64,000 nt of DNA from positions 62,001 through 126,000 of the forward strand of contig NZ_JABBXB010000007.1 of the NCBI RefSeq assembly GCF_013387485.1. Reading direction: 5' to 3'. The notes beneath the pieces were generated by a model. The model worked only from the letters and a program-made list of their open reading frames with translations. It ran no database searches and was not told the origin of the DNA. This DNA comes from Stenotrophomonas sp. SAM-B. GTDB lineage: Bacteria; Pseudomonadota; Gammaproteobacteria; Xanthomonadales; Xanthomonadaceae. Below are positions 19,903-28,851 of this stretch, piece after piece (within the stretch, counting starts at the first letter, position 1; each line of letters opens with the position of its first letter). The position numbers and the translations under genes were made by a program.

Positions 19903-20969
19903 TGCTGCACCTCCAACCGGGCCAGCATGCGCTCGCCCTGACGCTCCAGCAGGAACGTGCCCCGACCGGAGGGTGATGGCACCGCATCGATGCCTATCTG
20001 CGCGCGCAGGTAGGCCAGCCCGATGCCGTGCCCTTCGCTGCCGGCGTCGTGCGCGGCGGGATTGTCCACCTCCACCCGCAGCCGGCCGCCCTCGAGGTAC
20101 GCGCGGAGATGCAGCTCGCCACCGCCGGGATGGACCGCGATGCCGTGCTTGATCGCGTTCTCCACCAGCAGCTGCAGCGCCATCGGTGGCAGCCGTGCGG
20201 ACAGCGCGGCCGGCTCGATGTCGGTGTGCACCCGCAGGCGGTCTTCGTAATGGATCGACTCCACCGCCAGGTAGTCCTGCACCACGCGCCACTCCTCGGC
20301 CAAGGTGACCCAGCCGCCATCGGTATGCACCAGAGCATGGCGCAGCGTGCTGGACAGATGGGTGACCATGTCACGTGCCCGTGCCGGATCTTCGTTGATC
20401 AGCGCACGCAGGTTGTTGAGCGCATTGAACACGAAGTGGGGATTGAGCCGCGCACGCAGCGCCTGATGCTCCAGCGTCGCCCGCTGCGCTTCGGCGCGCA
20501 GCTGCGCCATCTCGCTGTGCCGCGCACGCTGCAGCGCGCGGCGGCCGGTCCACAGCGCGCACCACACGCCCAGCACGATGGCGGTTCTAAGCCAATAGTT
20601 GAACGTGTCGATCGGGCTGTAAAGAGCGCGTTGCCCCGGCAGCTTCACCCAATCCCAGGCCACCGCGGGTAACAGGACAGCTGCGGTAGCGAGCTGGATG
20701 GCGGCCGCGACGATCACCACGGCCAGCGTCATCCGCCACGTCAGCCCGAGCAGATCGCGCTGCAGCCACGCATGACGAAGTGCCAAGGCGCGGATCAGCG
20801 CACTGCCGGCGAACAGACCCAGCGCGACCATCACGTAGATCAGCGTCCCGCCGGACCAGTTGCCGAGGTAAGCGATGCCCATGCCGAGGCTCCAGCCCAG
20901 GTAGCCGGACCATAGACCCGCATTCGCCCACCAGAAACCGGTATCGCGTGCTGTCCGCTTCTCGCTCAT
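19899..20969 (-). CDS. LytS-like sensor histidine kinase
   Basis: A 356-residue membrane histidine kinase of the His_kinase/LytS group. About four membrane helices fill residues 12-150, with little periplasmic sequence, so it probably senses a signal in or at the membrane. LNPHFVFNALNNLRALI carries the phosphoacceptor His, and QLLVENAIKHGI and GIGLAYLRAQI are the N- and G-box of the ATPase. The ATG at 20969 is used; GTG at 20978 in the same frame is equally possible. It sits between an exported hydrolase gene and the response regulator. Confidence 0.9.
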   Translation of the reverse strand: MSEKRTARDTGFWWANAGLWSGYLGWSLGMGIAYLGNWSGGTLIYVMVALGLFAGSALIRALALRHAWLQRDLLGLTWRMTLAVVIVAAAIQLATAAVLLPAVAWDWVKLPGQRALYSPIDTFNYWLRTAIVLGVWCALWTGRRALQRARHSEMAQLRAEAQRATLEHQALRARLNPHFVFNALNNLRALINEDPARARDMVTHLSSTLRHALVHTDGGWVTLAEEWRVVQDYLAVESIHYEDRLRVHTDIEPAALSARLPPMALQLLVENAIKHGIAVHPGGGELHLRAYLEGGRLRVEVDNPAAHDAGSEGHGIGLAYLRAQIGIDAVPSPSGRGTFLLERQGERMLARLEVQQ

Positions 20970-20989
20970 CGTCTCCACGCTGCTACCGG

Positions 20990-21910
20990 TCAGGGCGCTG
21001 CAGGCAGATCAAGGAAGCCCCGGATCTGCGTCTGCAGCCAGCGGGGATCATCCCACATCAGGAAATGGTAGCCGGCCCGACTCATCTCGATCCGCACGCC
21101 GGGCAGCGCGGCGTACTGGGTCGCAAACACCTGCCGCGTGCTGGCTTCGGTCGCACCGAACGGCTGATAGGCGGCCCACGCGCCCAGCACCAGCACCGGC
21201 GTGGTGATGCCGGCGATCGGCTGGCGCAGGTCGGTCATGGTCATCGAGTACATCGCGTTGGCGGTGGTGGCGCGGTCACTGTCGCGTCCCCATTGCTTCA
21301 AGGTCGCGACGTGCCCGGGGGCGTGCGCCATGTTGGCGACCGCGGCATCGGTCTGCGCCGCGTACTGCGTGGCGTCGGCAGCGAGCATGCCGGCCCGCAT
21401 CTGCTCGGCGATCGGGGTGAGCGTGGCAGGCGTTGCCGCCGGATTCTGGACCGCGCCGAAGTACGGCAGGGCATCGACGATCACCAGTGGCCCGATCTTC
21501 CGTGGCGCCGCGATCGCCATCTGCAGCGCCAGCACACCCCCGAGGCTGTGGCCGATCACGGCCGGATGATCGAGCTTGCGGTCCGCGCTGTAGGCCAGCA
21601 GGCGGTCACGCATGGCGCTCAGGAAATCATCGCTGGCCACGGCGGGCGCGCCGGCAAAGCCCGGGAGCTGGATCAGATGGCATTGCACCTGCGGCTGCAG
21701 CGCGGCGCAGGTCTCGCGCCAGACCTCGGCACCGCTGTTCAGGCCCGGGATCATCAGCACCGGCCGGCCGCTGCCGATCACCTCGACCTGCAGATCCTGA
21801 AAGCGCTCGGTCGCCGCGTGAGCCGGGCTGACCAGCGTGGCCCATGCGGTGAGGGCAAGCGCGGCCAACGGCGCGAGGGAGTGGATACGGCGGTGGCGGA
21901 CGGTCGACAT
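20990..21910 (-). CDS. Exported alpha/beta hydrolase
   Basis: A 306-residue alpha/beta hydrolase with a signal peptide (SLAPLAALALTAWATLVSPAHA) for the periplasm. IGHSLGGVLALQ is the nucleophile elbow, MIPGLNSG the oxyanion-hole loop, and GYHFLMWDDP near the C-terminus carries the catalytic His. Substrate unknown. The sensor kinase starts about 20 bases downstream on the same strand, giving a three-gene operon of hydrolase, kinase and regulator. The hydrolase may process a signal or be a target of the system. Confidence 0.8.
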   Translation of the reverse strand: MSTVRHRRIHSLAPLAALALTAWATLVSPAHAATERFQDLQVEVIGSGRPVLMIPGLNSGAEVWRETCAALQPQVQCHLIQLPGFAGAPAVASDDFLSAMRDRLLAYSADRKLDHPAVIGHSLGGVLALQMAIAAPRKIGPLVIVDALPYFGAVQNPAATPATLTPIAEQMRAGMLAADATQYAAQTDAAVANMAHAPGHVATLKQWGRDSDRATTANAMYSMTMTDLRQPIAGITTPVLVLGAWAAYQPFGATEASTRQVFATQYAALPGVRIEMSRAGYHFLMWDDPRWLQTQIRGFLDLPAAP

Positions 21911-22031
21911 GGCAGGCTCCTGCTGGGTGAGCAGGGAGACTGGCGCGGGTCGAGTCGGCGGGGGTAATTAGATGAGCAGCGGCCGTGGACAGGCGATGAG
22001 CGGTCGAGTGAGGCGGATGAACATCCGCGCC

Positions 22032-22922
22032 TCAGCGTTCCGGCGCGCCCATGATCGCCTGCAGCGCCTCCGGCAGCGTCGGATACTGGAACGCAAAGCC
22101 CTCTGCCAAGGCGTGCGCCGGCTGTACGTTCTGTCCGGTCAGCAGCAACCCGGCCATTTCCCCGAAGCCCAGCTTCAAGGCGAACGCCGGGGTGGTCAGC
22201 CGCGCGGGGCGGTGCAGCACCTCGCCCAGCGTGGTGGCGAAGGTGCGGTTGGTGACCGTGCCCGGCGCGGTACCGTTATAGGCGCCGCGCGACTGCTCGC
22301 GGGTGAGCAGCCACAGGATCATCCCGACCAGGTCCTCGCGATGGATCCAGCTCATCCACTGCCGGCCATCGCCCATCGGCCCGCCGAGCCCCATGCGGAA
22401 CGGTGGCAGCATCTTCAGCAGCGCGCCGCCCTCGCGTTCGAGCACGATCCCGGTCCGCAGCACGCAGGTGCGCACGCCCAGATCCTCGGCCTTGAGCGCC
22501 TCGGCTTCCCACTGCCGGCACAGCATCGCCGCGAAGTCATGGCCGGGCGAGGCGGTCTCGTCCAGCGGTGCGCTGTCGCGCGGACCGTACCAGCCGATCG
22601 CCGAGCCGGACACCAGCACCCTGGGGCGCTCGGGCAGCGCGGCCATCCACGCCAGCAGCGCCTGTGTGGTGCCGATCCGGGACTCGCGCAGCGCCTGCTT
22701 GCGCGCATCGGTCCAACGGCCGTCCATCAATGGTTCGCCCGCCAGATTGACCACGGCCTGGACGGGGCCGACCTCCTCCAGCGCCGCAACGCTGCGTACG
22801 CCCGGCTGCGGGTCATGGCCAGGGCGGCGGGTCAGGACGATCGGATCGTGGCCGTCGGCCAGCAGGCGCGTGCACAGCCGGCGTCCGATGAAGCCGGTGC
22901 CACCGGTGACGAGAATCTGCAT
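22032..22922 (-). CDS. TIGR01777-type NAD-dependent epimerase (YfcH-like)
   Basis: A 296-residue extended short-chain dehydrogenase. ILVTGGTGFIGRRL at residues 3-16 is the dinucleotide-binding motif, VVNLAGEPL and SGSAIGWYG are the TIGR01777 signatures, and WMSWIHREDLVGMILWLL follows as in YfcH. The C-terminal DUF1731 segment (PAFALKLGFGEMAGLLLTGQ) is present. Substrate not established. The start at 22922 is chosen because the Rossmann motif must be at the N-terminus. It is divergent from metF. Confidence 0.88.
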   Translation of the reverse strand: MQILVTGGTGFIGRRLCTRLLADGHDPIVLTRRPGHDPQPGVRSVAALEEVGPVQAVVNLAGEPLMDGRWTDARKQALRESRIGTTQALLAWMAALPERPRVLVSGSAIGWYGPRDSAPLDETASPGHDFAAMLCRQWEAEALKAEDLGVRTCVLRTGIVLEREGGALLKMLPPFRMGLGGPMGDGRQWMSWIHREDLVGMILWLLTREQSRGAYNGTAPGTVTNRTFATTLGEVLHRPARLTTPAFALKLGFGEMAGLLLTGQNVQPAHALAEGFAFQYPTLPEALQAIMGAPER

Positions 22923-22994
22923 GGCCGTGCTCCGTTGAAGTTCACGGTCACTGTACCCGGCGCCATGTGCAGACGACATGCCACGCACTTCACA

Positions 22995-23008
22995 TTCATC
23001 GCGATGAA
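22995..23008. promoter_or_regulatory. Palindromic operator candidate upstream of metF
   Basis: TTCATCGCGATGAA is a perfect 14-base palindrome ending 5 bases before TATGAT (23014-23019), a likely -10 box. Its position just upstream of the -10 box suggests repressor control of metF. Confidence 0.6.
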
Positions 23009-23047
23009 GAGATATGATTCACCCACACCCGCCGACGCGCCCCGCCC

Positions 23048-23875
23048 ATGACCGCCATCAGCTTCGAGTTCTATCCGCCCAAGACCGACGAGCAGCGTGC
23101 CCAGCTGGACCGGACCGCGGCCAAGCTCAAGGTGTTCGCGCCGGAATATGTGTCCTGTACGTTCGGTGCCGGCGGCTCGACGCTCAGCTACACCTCCGAG
23201 ACCGTCCGTCACCTCAAGCAGCACCATGGCTTCGATGCGGCTCCGCACCTGTCCTGCGTCGGTGGCAGCCGCGAGGAGATCCGCGAACTGCTCAAACTGT
23301 ACCGCGCGATCGGGTGCCGCCGCATCGTCGCCCTGCGCGGTGACCTGCCCTCCGGCATGGGCCATCCCGGCGACCTGCGCTATGCCTCCGAACTGATCAG
23401 CTTCATCCGTGCCGAGCACGGCGATGCGTTCCGGATCGAAGTGGGCGCGTATCCGGAGACCCATCCGCAGGCCAACGACGCGCTGCTGGACCTGAAGCAC
23501 TTCAAGACCAAGATCGACGCCGGCGCCGATGCGGCGATCACCCAGTACTTCTTCAACGCCGACGCCTACTTCCACTTCGTCGACGCGGTGCGCAAGCTGG
23601 GCGTCACCGTGCCGATCGTGCCGGGCATCATGCCGATCTCCAATTTCAGCCAGCTGCGGCGCTTCTCCGAGCAGTGCGGCGCAGAGATTCCGCGCTGGAT
23701 CGGCAAACGCATGCAGGCCTACGGTGACGATGCCGAATCGGTGCGCGCATTCGGTGCCGAGGTGGTGGCCAGCCTGTGCGAACGGCTGGTCGCCGGCGGC
23801 GCGCCCGGCCTGCACTTCTACACCCTCAACCTGGCCAAACCGACCACCCAGGTGCTGAAACTCCTGCGCAGCTGA
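23048..23875 (+). CDS. metF: 5,10-methylenetetrahydrofolate reductase
   Basis: A 275-residue FAD enzyme that reduces methylene-THF to methyl-THF, the methyl donor for methionine synthesis. SFEFYPPKTDEQ at residues 5-16 has the active-site Glu, VSCTFGAGGST the folate/flavin loop, ALRGDLP the FAD-binding segment, and ITQYFFN and PGIMPISNFSQ later barrel strands. Length matches bacterial MetF. It is divergent from the epimerase and preceded by a palindrome that looks like an operator. Confidence 0.97.
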   Translation: MTAISFEFYPPKTDEQRAQLDRTAAKLKVFAPEYVSCTFGAGGSTLSYTSETVRHLKQHHGFDAAPHLSCVGGSREEIRELLKLYRAIGCRRIVALRGDLPSGMGHPGDLRYASELISFIRAEHGDAFRIEVGAYPETHPQANDALLDLKHFKTKIDAGADAAITQYFFNADAYFHFVDAVRKLGVTVPIVPGIMPISNFSQLRRFSEQCGAEIPRWIGKRMQAYGDDAESVRAFGAEVVASLCERLVAGGAPGLHFYTLNLAKPTTQVLKLLRS

Positions 23876-23913
23876 GCCTGCGACGCATCGCTTGCAGATA
23901 ACGCGCGCGCCGC

Positions 23914-23919
23914 TACGCT
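23914..23919 (+). promoter_or_regulatory. Possible -10 box of a leaderless promoter
   Basis: TACGCT lies 6 bases before the next ATG, the same spacing as at dusB, the thioesterase and ybaK. The match to TATAAT is weaker. Confidence 0.35.
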
Positions 23920-23925
23920 GCTGCG

Positions 23926-24492
23926 ATGAAACCGCTCGTGTGGCTCCTGCTGTGTGCGCTGTGCCTGCCCTCGCCGCCTGCGCTGGCGCAGGCAGCGCAG
24001 CGCGTGAACCGCTGCACCACCGCACAGGGCGAGACCGTCTTCACCGACCGCCGCTGCGATGCACTGGGCGCGACCTCGCGGCTTCCCGCGCGCACGGCCA
24101 GCGTGGGCAACACCGGCATCTACCGCGCCGGCTGCGCGCGCCGGCTCAGTGAACTGACCGGGCAGATCCGCGATGCGGTCAGGGCACAGGACGTCAACCG
24201 GCTGTCCTCGATCTACCTCTGGAGCAACGTCTCCAACGCCACCGCGAACCAGATCATCGGGCGGCTGGAATCCGTCGTGCAGCGCCCCTTGGTCGACATC
24301 GCCCCGGTCTACCCGGATGCCGCCCCGGTGCCGCTCGACCCCGGGCTCTTCGCCGTGGGCACGACGGAGGCACCGGCACGACCGCGGCCGATCGGCCTGC
24401 GCATTGAACAGACCCTCGGCAACACGGCCACCCCGGCCCGCACGGTATTCGGCCTGCGCCGTCAGTACGGCTGCTTCTGGATCACGCTGTAG
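23926..24492 (+). CDS. Secreted hypothetical protein, DUF4124-like N-terminus
   Basis: A 188-residue protein with a clear signal peptide (KPLVWLLLCALCLPSPPALAQA). The mature N-terminus, NRCTTAQGETVFTDRRCDALG, resembles the DUF4124 motif with two cysteines likely to form a disulfide. A helical central region (CARRLSELTGQIRDAVRAQD) and a C-terminus ending YGCFWITL follow. It is probably periplasmic or surface-exposed. Function unknown. It overlaps the 3' end of the convergent Nudix gene by 11 bases. Confidence 0.65.
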   Translation: MKPLVWLLLCALCLPSPPALAQAAQRVNRCTTAQGETVFTDRRCDALGATSRLPARTASVGNTGIYRAGCARRLSELTGQIRDAVRAQDVNRLSSIYLWSNVSNATANQIIGRLESVVQRPLVDIAPVYPDAAPVPLDPGLFAVGTTEAPARPRPIGLRIEQTLGNTATPARTVFGLRRQYGCFWITL

Positions 24493-25441
24493 CCGGCCAC
24501 AGCGACCGGATCGCCGCGATGCCCTGCGCGCCATGCCGGCGCGCCTCGCCGATATCGCCGGGGGCCATTCCGCCCAGCGCGTACAGCGGCAACGACACCT
24601 GTTCACGCAGCGACTCGAAGGCCTCCCAGCCCAGCGGCGTGGCGTCCGGGTGGCTGGCCGTCGCCTGCACCGGCCCCAGCACCGCGAAATCACAGCCCAG
24701 CCGCTGCGCCGCCTGTAGCTGCGCCAGATCGTGGCACGACGCCGCCACCAGCTGACCGGCCGGGAGCGGCCGCTCATCCAGCGCCAGCAGCTGCTCACTG
24801 CCCAGATGCACCCCGACGCCCAGCCGTCCGGCCAGGTCGATGTCCCGGTTCAGCAGCCACTGGGTGCGCGGTCCATGCTGCTGGATCACGCGCTCGGCCA
24901 GCGCCACCCGCGCCGGGCTGGACGGCGTGCGCAGCTGTACCCGGCGCACGCCACTTTCCAGCGCCTGCGCCAGCCGCCCCAGCCAGGCCTGGTGGACGCT
25001 GTCCTCCTCGCCCTCCAGCTCGGGGGTGATCAGGTACCGGTCCGGCTGCCGCAACGCCGCGACCACCGGCAGGTCCGCCGGCGGCATCGAATACCGGTGC
25101 AGCTTGTCCGGCGCCACCCAGGTGATCGCCTGGCCCTCACGGCCGCGCGGCGACCCTTTCCAGCCCTGGATGCGACGCACCTCCAGCCGGAGTCGCTTGT
25201 CCGGATAGATCTGCGGCACGTCCATGATCCACTCACCGACCTCGGCCTCGATCCCCAGCTCCTCGCGCAGCTCCCGCACCAGCGCCTCCTCCGAGGTCTC
25301 GCCGGGCTCCCGCTTGCCACCCGGGAACTCCCACAGGCCAGCCATATCGCGGTTCTCGGTACGACGGTTGAGCAGGATGCGGCCGCGGGCGTCGGTGATG
25401 ACGCCGGCCACGACATGGATCGAACGAAGGGGAGATGACAT
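24482..25441 (-). CDS. Nudix hydrolase fused to a thiamine-phosphate-synthase-like domain
   Basis: A 319-residue two-domain protein. Residues 1-130 are MutT-like, with a complete Nudix box from Gly41 to Gly63 (GGKREPGET, RELREELG), expected to clean up oxidised nucleoside triphosphates. Residues 150-319 resemble ThiE/TenI barrels (LNRDIDLAGRLGVGVHLGSEQ, FAVLGPVQATASHPDA, LYALGGMAPGDI). This fusion is known in several proteobacteria. It lies downstream of secA on the same strand, as mutT often does. Whether the second domain has thiamine phosphate synthase activity is unclear. No ribosome site precedes the ATG. Confidence 0.85.
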   Translation of the reverse strand: MSSPLRSIHVVAGVITDARGRILLNRRTENRDMAGLWEFPGGKREPGETSEEALVRELREELGIEAEVGEWIMDVPQIYPDKRLRLEVRRIQGWKGSPRGREGQAITWVAPDKLHRYSMPPADLPVVAALRQPDRYLITPELEGEEDSVHQAWLGRLAQALESGVRRVQLRTPSSPARVALAERVIQQHGPRTQWLLNRDIDLAGRLGVGVHLGSEQLLALDERPLPAGQLVAASCHDLAQLQAAQRLGCDFAVLGPVQATASHPDATPLGWEAFESLREQVSLPLYALGGMAPGDIGEARRHGAQGIAAIRSLWPATA

Positions 25442-25890
25442 ACCCGGAGGATGCCCAAACCGGGGCACGTGACGCAATGCCCCGCCGGTTGGTCGTCCAG
25501 GCGCGGTGTGGATCGGGTGGCGTCTCCGCTTGGGGCTGCCGCGAGCGTAAGGGCCCCGCAGCGACCCGCAGGCCCCTCGGCAAATGTCCCCCGGCCGCCG
25601 CCTGATGGCGACGGCCTCCTCCTTGATTTTGCCCAGGAGCCTGCCGGCCGCTGCGGGGCTCGCGCGCGGTAGGAGTGCGGAAAAGCGGACCTTGCTATTG
25701 GGCGCCAGTAGTCTCGATACGTGGGGCGCGATGCCCTTGTGGGCGAAATCAAGGAGGAGGGGACGGCCGCAGGCCGGCACCGGGGGCGTCGCCGACAACG
25801 GCATCGCGCCCCAGCGCCCGACCCATCGACCGCCGCCCCTGGAGAAGGTCAGAACGCCCCACATGTCTTCCATGCAGAGGGAAGAAGAAC
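25442..25890. repeat. Intergenic region with nested inverted repeats, no gene assigned
   Basis: Three inverted repeats lie here: 25553-25563 with 25649-25659 (11 of 11), 25615-25635 with 25740-25760 (20 of 21) and 25723-25735 with 25800-25812 (13 of 13). Open frames exist on both strands but have skewed, arginine/proline-rich composition and no ribosome sites. It looks like a structured or decayed repeat element rather than a gene. Confidence 0.5.
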
Positions 25891-25922
25891 CAAAAAAAGC
25901 CCCGCACAAGGCGGGGCTTCTT
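25891..25922 (-). terminator. Rho-independent terminator of secA
   Basis: Stem AAGCCCCGC/GCGGGGCTT with a 5-base loop. On the minus strand it is followed by a run of seven T, 29 bases past the secA stop codon. Confidence 0.9.
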
Positions 25923-25950
25923 CAGCACGTCCAATCAGCCGATCAACCGA

Positions 25951-28683
25951 TCAGCTCAGCTGACCATGGCAATGCTTGTACTTCTTGCCGCTGCCGCACG
26001 GGCACGGATCATTGCGGCCGACCTTCGGCTCGTCGCGGGTGACCTGCGGCACGCCATGCTGCGCCGCCTCCACCTCTGCCGCCTCTTCGTCCGCACTGTA
26101 GCTGCCGGCGTCCTGGTGCTGGAACTGCGACTGCAGCAGACGCGCCTCCGCCTGCTGGCGCTCGGCCTGCTCCAGCGCCGCCACTTCCTCTTCGCTGCGG
26201 ATGCGCACGCGTGCCAGCAACGTCACCACTTCGCGCTTCACGTTCTCCAGCATCTCCGAGAACAGCTCGAACGCTTCCTTCTTGTATTCCTGCTTCGGCT
26301 GCTTCTGCGCGTAACCGCGCAGGTAGATGCCCTGGCGCAGGTAATCCATGCGCGCCAGGTGCTCCTTCCAGCTCTGGTCCAGCACGGTCAGCATCACGTG
26401 CTTCTCCAGCGCGCGCATGGTCTCGTCGCCCACGCCGGCTTCCTTCGCCGCGAAATGCTCGTCGACCTTGGCCTGCACCTTCTCGGCGATGCCCTCGGCG
26501 TCCAGCTCCTCGTGTGCCTTGACCAGTTCGGTCAGCGACATGTCGATGCCGAAGTCCGAGGCCAGCGTCGCTTCCAGGCCCTGCAAGTCCCACTGCTCGT
26601 CGATCGAGTTCGGCGGCACGAAACGCGCCACCACGTCGAAGATCACGTCGCCGCGGATGCCATCCACGTTGTCCTTCACCGACTCCGCATCCAGCAGCTC
26701 ATCGCGCTGGCTGTAGATCACCTTGCGCTGATCGTTGTTGACGTCGTCGAAGTCCAGCAGGTTCTTGCGGATGTCGAAGTTGTGCGCTTCGACCTTGCGC
26801 TGCGCCTTCTCGATCTGCCGGCTGACCAGGCGATCCTCGATGACGTCGTCTTCCTTCATGCCCATCATGCGCATCGCCTTCTGGACCCAGTCCGAGGCGA
26901 AGATGCGCATCAGGTTGTCTTCCAGCGACAGGTAGAAGCGGGACGAACCCGGATCGCCCTGGCGGCCCGAACGGCCACGCAGCTGGTTGTCGATACGGCG
27001 CGATTCATGGCGCTCGGTGCCGACGATGTGCAGGCCACCGGCGGCCTTGACCGCGTCGTGGCGGACCTGCCACTCGGCCTTGACCTGGGCACGCTGTTCC
27101 GGCGTCGCGTCTTCGCCCAGCTCATGCAGCTGCGCTTCCAGCGAACCACCCAGCACGATGTCGGTACCACGGCCGGCCATGTTGGTCGCGATGGTCACCG
27201 CGCCCGGCATGCCGGCGTTGGCGATGATGGTCGCTTCGCGGTCATGCTGCTTGGCGTTGAGCACTTCGTGGTGCACGCCGGCCTTGCGCAGATGCTCGGA
27301 CAGCATTTCCGAGGTCTCGATCGAGGTCGTGCCCACCAGCACCGGCTGGCCACGCTCGTTGCAGGCCTGGATATCGGCCAGCACCGCGTTGAACTTGCCG
27401 TTGCGGTTGAGGAACACCTGGTCCGAACCGTCCTTGCGGATGGTCGGGCGGTTGGTCGGGATCACCACCACTTCCAGGTTGTAGATGCTCTGGAATTCGT
27501 AGGCTTCCGTATCGGCCGTACCGGTCATGCCGGACAGCTTCTTGTACATGCGGAACAGGTTCTGGAAGGTGATGCTCGCCAGGGTCTGGTTCTCGCGCTG
27601 GACCGGCACGCCTTCCTTCGCTTCCACCGCCTGGTGCAGGCCATCGGACCAGCGGCGGCCGGCCAGGGTACGGCCGGTGAATTCATCGACGATCACCACT
27701 TCGCCATCGCGCACGATGTAATCCACGTCGCGCTGGTAGATGGCATGCGCGCGCAGTGCGGCATTGAGGTGATGCACCACGGTCAGGTTCTGCGCGGCGT
27801 ACAGGCCTTCGGTCTCGGCATTGAGGATGCCGGCTTCGACCAGCAGCGCCTCGGCATGCTCCATGCCCGCTTCGGACAGATGGACCTGCTTGCCCTTCTC
27901 GTCGACCCAGAAATCGCCCTCGCCTTCCTCGGCCTCCTGCTTGATCAGGTGCGGGACGACGCGGTTGACGCGGATGTACAGCTCCGGGGAATCATCGGCC
28001 GGGCCGGAAATGATCAGCGGGGTACGGGCTTCATCGATCAGGATCGAGTCGACCTCATCGACGATCGCGTAGTGCAGGCCGCGCTGGTAGCGGTCCGCAC
28101 GGGACAGCGCCATGTTGTCGCGCAGGTAATCGAAGCCGAATTCGTTGTTGGTGCCGTAGGTGATGTCGCTGGCATAGGCCTCGCGCTTGTCACCGTGCGG
28201 CATGCCCGGGTAGACCACGCCCACGCTCATGCCCAGCCAGTTGTAGAGCTTGCCCATCTGCGCCGAGTCACGGCGGGCCAGGTAGTCGTTCACGGTGACC
28301 ACGTGGACGCCCTTGCCTTCCAGCGCATTGAGGTACACCGGCAGCGTGGCGACCAGGGTCTTGCCTTCACCGGTCCGCATTTCGGCGATCTTGCCCAGGT
28401 GCAGGACCATGCCGCCGATCAGCTGCACGTCGTAATGGCGCATGCCCAGCACGCGGCGGCTGGCTTCACGGCAGACCGCGAACGCTTCGGGCAGCACCTT
28501 GTCCAGGGCCTCACCGTCAGCGATGCGCTGCTTGAACTCCGGGGTCTTGGCCTTGAGCTGCTCGTCGGAGAGCTTTTCGATTTCCGGCTCCAACGCATTG
28601 ATCTTGGCGACGATGCGGTTGAGCTGGCGCAGCTGTCGTTCATTACGACTGCCGAAGACGCGGGTAAGCAGGCTGTTGATCAT
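25951..28683 (-). CDS. secA: Preprotein translocase ATPase SecA
   Basis: A 910-residue motor that pushes unfolded preproteins through SecYEG in the inner membrane. [11 protein letters not shown] near residue 100 is Walker [16 protein letters not shown] near 210 the DEAD-type Walker B, and [13 protein letters not shown] the second-helicase-domain motif. The C-terminus has the zinc/SecB-binding tail, with Cys894, Cys896 and Cys905 in [14 protein letters not shown]. The start at 28683 gives the usual N-terminus ([18 protein letters not shown]). It lies downstream of lpxC and an M23 peptidase, with its own terminator. Confidence 0.98.
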   Translation of the reverse strand: MINSLLTRVFGSRNERQLRQLNRIVAKINALEPEIEKLSDEQLKAKTPEFKQRIADGEALDKVLPEAFAVCREASRRVLGMRHYDVQLIGGMVLHLGKIAEMRTGEGKTLVATLPVYLNALEGKGVHVVTVNDYLARRDSAQMGKLYNWLGMSVGVVYPGMPHGDKREAYASDITYGTNNEFGFDYLRDNMALSRADRYQRGLHYAIVDEVDSILIDEARTPLIISGPADDSPELYIRVNRVVPHLIKQEAEEGEGDFWVDEKGKQVHLSEAGMEHAEALLVEAGILNAETEGLYAAQNLTVVHHLNAALRAHAIYQRDVDYIVRDGEVVIVDEFTGRTLAGRRWSDGLHQAVEAKEGVPVQRENQTLASITFQNLFRMYKKLSGMTGTADTEAYEFQSIYNLEVVVIPTNRPTIRKDGSDQVFLNRNGKFNAVLADIQACNERGQPVLVGTTSIETSEMLSEHLRKAGVHHEVLNAKQHDREATIIANAGMPGAVTIATNMAGRGTDIVLGGSLEAQLHELGEDATPEQRAQVKAEWQVRHDAVKAAGGLHIVGTERHESRRIDNQLRGRSGRQGDPGSSRFYLSLEDNLMRIFASDWVQKAMRMMGMKEDDVIEDRLVSRQIEKAQRKVEAHNFDIRKNLLDFDDVNNDQRKVIYSQRDELLDAESVKDNVDGIRGDVIFDVVARFVPPNSIDEQWDLQGLEATLASDFGIDMSLTELVKAHEELDAEGIAEKVQAKVDEHFAAKEAGVGDETMRALEKHVMLTVLDQSWKEHLARMDYLRQGIYLRGYAQKQPKQEYKKEAFELFSEMLENVKREVVTLLARVRIRSEEEVAALEQAERQQAEARLLQSQFQHQDAGSYSADEEAAEVEAAQHGVPQVTRDEPKVGRNDPCPCGSGKKYKHCHGQLS

Positions 28684-28851
28684 TGAAGGAACCGGTTGGA
28701 ATGAGACGCCCCAACGGCGGCGCTTTCCCCGGGGGATGCGCACGCCGCAAACGAAACAGGGCGCACTGCGCCCTGTCTATGGCAACACCCATTGTAGCTT
28801 GGGACGGGGGTCCGGCGTTTCAAGCACCCCCGTTCAAGTTCGTTACCGTGA

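Noticed and set aside
19900..20292. Response regulator starting inside the kinase gene
   Set aside because: The receiver domain begins at the ATG at 19902, which overlaps the kinase stop in the usual ATGA way.
25442..25909. An N-terminal extension of the Nudix gene to 25909, or small genes in this gap
   Set aside because: The Nudix domain begins right after the ATG at 25441. Upstream translations are Arg/Pro-rich without motifs and cross the secA terminator.
25675..28686. 1003-codon open frame on the plus strand opposite secA
   Set aside because: It is the antisense shadow of secA, a full-length core gene. Its His/Gln/Arg-rich composition is typical of reading GC-rich genes backwards.
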